Shown here: positions 61,175-64,000 of the stretch, in pieces
Layout: every line of letters starts with the position of its first letter
How positions within the stretch are numbered: the first letter of the stretch is position 1
Assembly: GCA_035384605.1 (NCBI GenBank)
Contig: DAOOIV010000015.1
Coordinates: 1-64,000, forward strand
Origin: Phycisphaerae bacterium
GTDB lineage: Bacteria; Planctomycetota; Phycisphaerae; UBA1845; PWPN01
Direction of reading: 5' to 3'
Length of the DNA: 64,000 bases
Notes under the pieces: model-generated
Told to the model about the DNA's origin: nothing
Seen by the model: the letters and a program-made list of their open reading frames with translations, nothing else
The model's database searches: none
Translations under genes and position numbers: made by a program

Positions 61175-63298
61175 TCACCTCGCCGGCGTCACCACTCCCA
61201 CGAACGCGTCATCAAAATAGGCGACACCCGACTTGCCTTGGGTGTGCAAATTGAGCGAAAGCCGCTCGCTGCCTTTGGGGGCCGGGCCTTCCAGGGATAC
61301 CCATGTCCACTCGCTGCGTCCGGTGACCTTGCGGCTCGGACCGAGACGCCCGACAACACCGCCGCTGTTGTCGGTGGCATCGAATGTGATCCAGGCGGCC
61401 CCCTGGTCATCCGGGCAGTCGGTCTTGATCCAGATGCCCGCGAAATACTTCGTGCCCACCCTGGCAGTGTTGTAGTGCGTGATCTGACGGATGACGGTTT
61501 CCTTCGGTGACACTCGCATGCTTTGCGAAAGCCGCCCGGTGTGGGCTGTCTTGTCGGCGACCCCGCCGGGGTTTGATCTCATCACGTCTCCGTCGACCTT
61601 CAGCGTCTCAAAGCCCAGGGCGATCCATTCCTTGCCTCCGCCGCCGCCACCGGCTTCCATGCTCGCGTTGTTCAGCATGTTCTCACCGGGCGGCAGCTTC
61701 GCGAGCTGACCAAGCCGCAGGTCATGCCGGTTCTCCTGCTCGCTGGAGATGCGGACATCGGCCGCCTCGTACTTATAGCGACCCTGGGCCGTGGCAGACA
61801 GCTTGTAGCGGGCGGGGATGACATTCTCGAGAATGTACCGGCCGTCAGAGTCGGTCCTGGCCTCGTGTTTGCCCGGCTGGAGCGTGATCACCGCCCCAGC
61901 CACGGGTTTGTCATCATCACCGCTGCGTACCACCCCGCTGAGCGTGGTCTTGAGGGTCGCTTCCAGGGCAACGTCCACGACGCTGTTCTTCGCCGCGGCG
62001 ACCTGAACCTTCTGTTTGAGAGCCTTGAAGCCGGGCTTGCTGATGCTCAGGCTGTAAGAGCCCGGTTCAAGCCTGCCGAAGAAGTAGTTGCCCATCGGGT
62101 CGGATGTGAAGGGCTTTCCGCCGATGCTCACTTCGGCACCGTCGAGCCGAACGTCCAGGCCGGCGACCGTCACTGTTCCGCTGATTGCCCCCGTGGTGTC
62201 GGTCGGCTTGGCCAGAGCCGCGACCACCGTGTACTGGTAATGCGGCTTGGTGGGCGAGCCGTCCGGATTGATGCCGCTTTCGGGATACACGTAATCGAAC
62301 TGCTGCCAACCCTCGTTGGAGAACTCGAAGGGAAAGACCGCCACGAGTTCGGGCCAGTTCGGGTAGTAGTCGCGGAAGGCCCGCATCGCGTAATCCGCGC
62401 GGTTGTACTCGTCGATGATCGGGTGCCCTTCTGACTTGGTGTACACGGCGTTGCCCAGGTCCCACCCGGTTTCCGTGATCATGATCTTGACGTTGTCGCG
62501 GCCGCACTCCCGCAGTTTGGCCAACTCGAGCAGGTAGCTGTCGATGCTTAGTTCGGAGTCCGGTTTGATATTCTTGTTGTGATGATTCAAGTGCGGTGGG
62601 CGGTTCATCGGGTAGGGATGGCACGACCACAGGTCGAACGAACTGATGAATTCGGTGTTGGCTTTGCAGAGGGCCTCGGCCCACTCGGGGCTGGTCGCCA
62701 AACCGCCGTTGAGGATCTTGATTCGCGGGTCGCCGATGGAGCGAATTGCCTTGGCCACCGCCACGAAGAAGTCCGCGTACTCCTGGGGGTTGGCTTTGCC
62801 GCTCCATTCGACCGCCAGGTTCGGCTCGTTCCACACCTCGATGTAAAGCGGGCACATATCCGTCCGCGGCAGGCCGGCCACCACGCGTTTGACCGCCTGT
62901 GCGATAGAGGTGTAATCGCCCGGGGAGTCGGCCTCGGGTTTTCGCCAGCCCCCGCCACCGTAGTGGCCCCCAAGTCGCAGTACGGGGATCAACTCGAGCT
63001 GATAGCATTTGTTGACGTAATCGATCCAGCCCTGTGGCGGCTGTTTGGTGTTCTTGTCAATGTCCGCCAGCAAGGTCTTGGCATAGCCCCATCGCCCGAC
63101 CAGAAACCGCGCCCAGCGAAGGTGCTTATCGCCCTTCGTGCCGTCAGCGCCGTCGCCGACCAACAAGTGCGCCCCGTAGAAGTTGTTCGGCAGCGCATAG
63201 GACGACTCCGGCAACGGGACCTTCTCGGCGGCATGGGCAGCCAGTGCCAGCACGGTCCCCAACAAGCCGATTGCGCCGACGAGCCACTTGCAGTTCAT
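61175..63298 (-). CDS. Secreted clan GH-A glycoside hydrolase with regulatory-like and C-terminal domains
   Basis: 707 aa with a signal peptide. Residues about 30-350 are a (beta/alpha)8 barrel: YIEVWNEPNLAVEW provides the acid/base Glu158, and IMITETGWDLGN the nucleophile Glu276. This pattern fits clan GH-A families such as GH39 or related uncharacterised groups. Two carboxypeptidase-regulatory-like Ig domains follow, at about 375-455 (AISGTVTVAGLDVRLDGAEVS) and about 455-545 (TLSGVVRSGDDDKPVAGAVI). The last 150 residues, after a GGGGGG linker, look like a carbohydrate-binding beta-sandwich. It heads the operon with the SDR and helical-protein genes. Confidence 0.85.
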   Translation of the reverse strand: MNCKWLVGAIGLLGTVLALAAHAAEKVPLPESSYALPNNFYGAHLLVGDGADGTKGDKHLRWARFLVGRWGYAKTLLADIDKNTKQPPQGWIDYVNKCYQLELIPVLRLGGHYGGGGWRKPEADSPGDYTSIAQAVKRVVAGLPRTDMCPLYIEVWNEPNLAVEWSGKANPQEYADFFVAVAKAIRSIGDPRIKILNGGLATSPEWAEALCKANTEFISSFDLWSCHPYPMNRPPHLNHHNKNIKPDSELSIDSYLLELAKLRECGRDNVKIMITETGWDLGNAVYTKSEGHPIIDEYNRADYAMRAFRDYYPNWPELVAVFPFEFSNEGWQQFDYVYPESGINPDGSPTKPHYQYTVVAALAKPTDTTGAISGTVTVAGLDVRLDGAEVSIGGKPFTSDPMGNYFFGRLEPGSYSLSISKPGFKALKQKVQVAAAKNSVVDVALEATLKTTLSGVVRSGDDDKPVAGAVITLQPGKHEARTDSDGRYILENVIPARYKLSATAQGRYKYEAADVRISSEQENRHDLRLGQLAKLPPGENMLNNASMEAGGGGGGKEWIALGFETLKVDGDVMRSNPGGVADKTAHTGRLSQSMRVSPKETVIRQITHYNTARVGTKYFAGIWIKTDCPDDQGAAWITFDATDNSGGVVGRLGPSRKVTGRSEWTWVSLEGPAPKGSERLSLNLHTQGKSGVAYFDDAFVGVVTPAR

Positions 63299-63524
63299 GT
63301 CGTCAACCTCGCTTCACGCCAGGGAAGGATAGTGCCCATGTCGGTTGCCGAAGACCGACGATACTCGGGCTCCTGGAGAGCCGCAACGGAAGGTGTTGTC
63401 GGTTTGCGAGGACAGCCGGCCCGGCGTCCACTTGAAAGGGTGCTCCTGACCCGCTAAGCTGTCGCATCCGCTGTCGGTCATCGGGGCCAAGCGATTGTAA
63501 TGTTATAGCTGGCAGGAATTTAGG
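63299..63524. other. Divergent intergenic region before transketolase
   Basis: 226 bp between divergent starts. AGGAATTTAGG precedes the transketolase ATG. No convincing -35/-10 pair, palindrome or repeat was identified. Confidence 0.3.
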
Positions 63525-64000
63525 ATGAGCAATCCGTTGGAATCCCGCGTCATTGAGTTGGGCAAGCACGTTGTGAGAATGACCACCGCCGCCGGTTCGG
63601 GGCACCCGTCCAGTGCTCTGTCGCTGGCCCATATCGTCGCCGCGCTGATGTACGAGCAGATGCGTTACGACCCGGCCGACCCGTGGAACCCGGCCAGCGA
63701 CCGGCTGGTTTTGAGCGAAGGACATTCGGTACCCATCGTCTATGCCGCATATGCGGATCTGGGCGGGGTGGTCGGCAAGTCTCCGGCCGCGAAACGGGCA
63801 CTGACGCTCGATGACCTCAAGAGCCTTCGCGAACTCGACAGTGTTCTCGACGGCCACCCGAACCCGGCCGAAGGATTTCCGTTCTTCGACGCGGCCACCG
63901 GCTCGCTCGGGCAGGGGTTGTCGGTTGGTGCCGGCCTGGCACTTGGCGCTCGGCTCAGCAAGATCGACAAGCGGATTTTCGTGATCATCGGCGACGGCGA
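63525..64000 (+). CDS. tkt: Transketolase, N-terminal part (3' truncated by the window)
   Basis: The first 158 residues are visible and run off the right edge. AAGSGHPSSALSLAHIVAALM carries the conserved GHP His. DRLVLSEGHSVPIVYA and the cofactor region GSLGQGLSVGAGLALGARL, then VIIGDGE (start of the ThDP-binding GDG motif), follow. It transfers two-carbon units in the non-oxidative pentose phosphate pathway. Whether it is a full-length transketolase or the N-terminal subunit of a split one cannot be seen. The ATG at 63525 has AGG upstream. Confidence 0.9.
   Translation, partial: MSNPLESRVIELGKHVVRMTTAAGSGHPSSALSLAHIVAALMYEQMRYDPADPWNPASDRLVLSEGHSVPIVYAAYADLGGVVGKSPAAKRALTLDDLKSLRELDSVLDGHPNPAEGFPFFDAATGSLGQGLSVGAGLALGARLSKIDKRIFVIIGDG

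Overview
The window is GC-rich and gene-dense and reads as chromosome from a heterotrophic member of the Planctomycetota, probably the Phycisphaerae side of the phylum. This is inferred from gene content only. The pointers are: two prepilin-like proteins with an AFTLIE leader that end in a GDTHVEW or ADWHVEN motif; several secreted sulfatases and glycoside hydrolases; a long secreted repeat protein ending in a dockerin-like DxDGDxD region; small 'CxxCGY' zinc-ribbon membrane proteins; and a menaquinone gene of the futalosine route. No rRNA, tRNA, CRISPR array, phage gene or transposase was seen.

Layout. 1-13.9 kb: end of a membrane protein, gnd, an AsmA-like protein, an orphan sensor kinase, a zinc-ribbon membrane protein, a prepilin-like protein, a Cys-rich lipoprotein, a heparinase II/III-like lipoprotein, a CPBP protease, trpC and ychF. 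14-23 kb: a sulfatase, the 1089-aa dockerin protein, a lipoprotein, an MFS transporter and a sulfamidase-like sulfatase. 23-29 kb: ilvB, a DUF502 gene and ilvN, then a Uma2-like, a CYTH and a YbaK-like gene. 28.8-34.2 kb (minus strand): a tight group encoding a short peptide, a PqqD-like protein, an HPr-kinase-like protein and an NTP_transf_5 nucleotidyltransferase, followed by a GH127 enzyme. This looks like a peptide-modification locus related to lasso-peptide tailoring but without recognisable lasso cyclase or protease genes. It is the best candidate for an undescribed system in the window.

34.5-42.1 kb (plus strand): an overlapping set of GH29, GH84-like and ceramidase-like genes followed by a very large six-hairpin-like protein, which suggests breakdown of fucosylated or GlcNAc-bearing glycoconjugates. 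42-49 kb: an unrecognised protein facing a DUF488 gene, a LamG protein, mqnD, a Gfo/Idh/MocA oxidoreductase and a sugar isomerase/epimerase-like protein. 49.2-52.2 kb: a coupled prepilin-like/VTC/DUF4956 operon behind a LacI-type operator, then vapBC. 52.4-58.5 kb: one gene for a 2028-aa polytopic membrane protein. 58.8-63.3 kb: a three-gene minus-strand operon with a clan GH-A hydrolase. The window ends inside a transketolase gene.

Intergenic DNA holds several repeats. A REPIN-like family built from inverted arms around a GGTCGCC/GGCGACC core is present at about 6.9, 34.3, 46.9 and 58.6 kb. A 98-bp element occurs twice (2475 and 19853). A 25-bp unit is tandemly tripled over the ilvN stop codon. 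A cluster of three hairpins lies inside a 16-bp direct repeat at about 48.0 kb. All identities given are by eye; no database search was possible.
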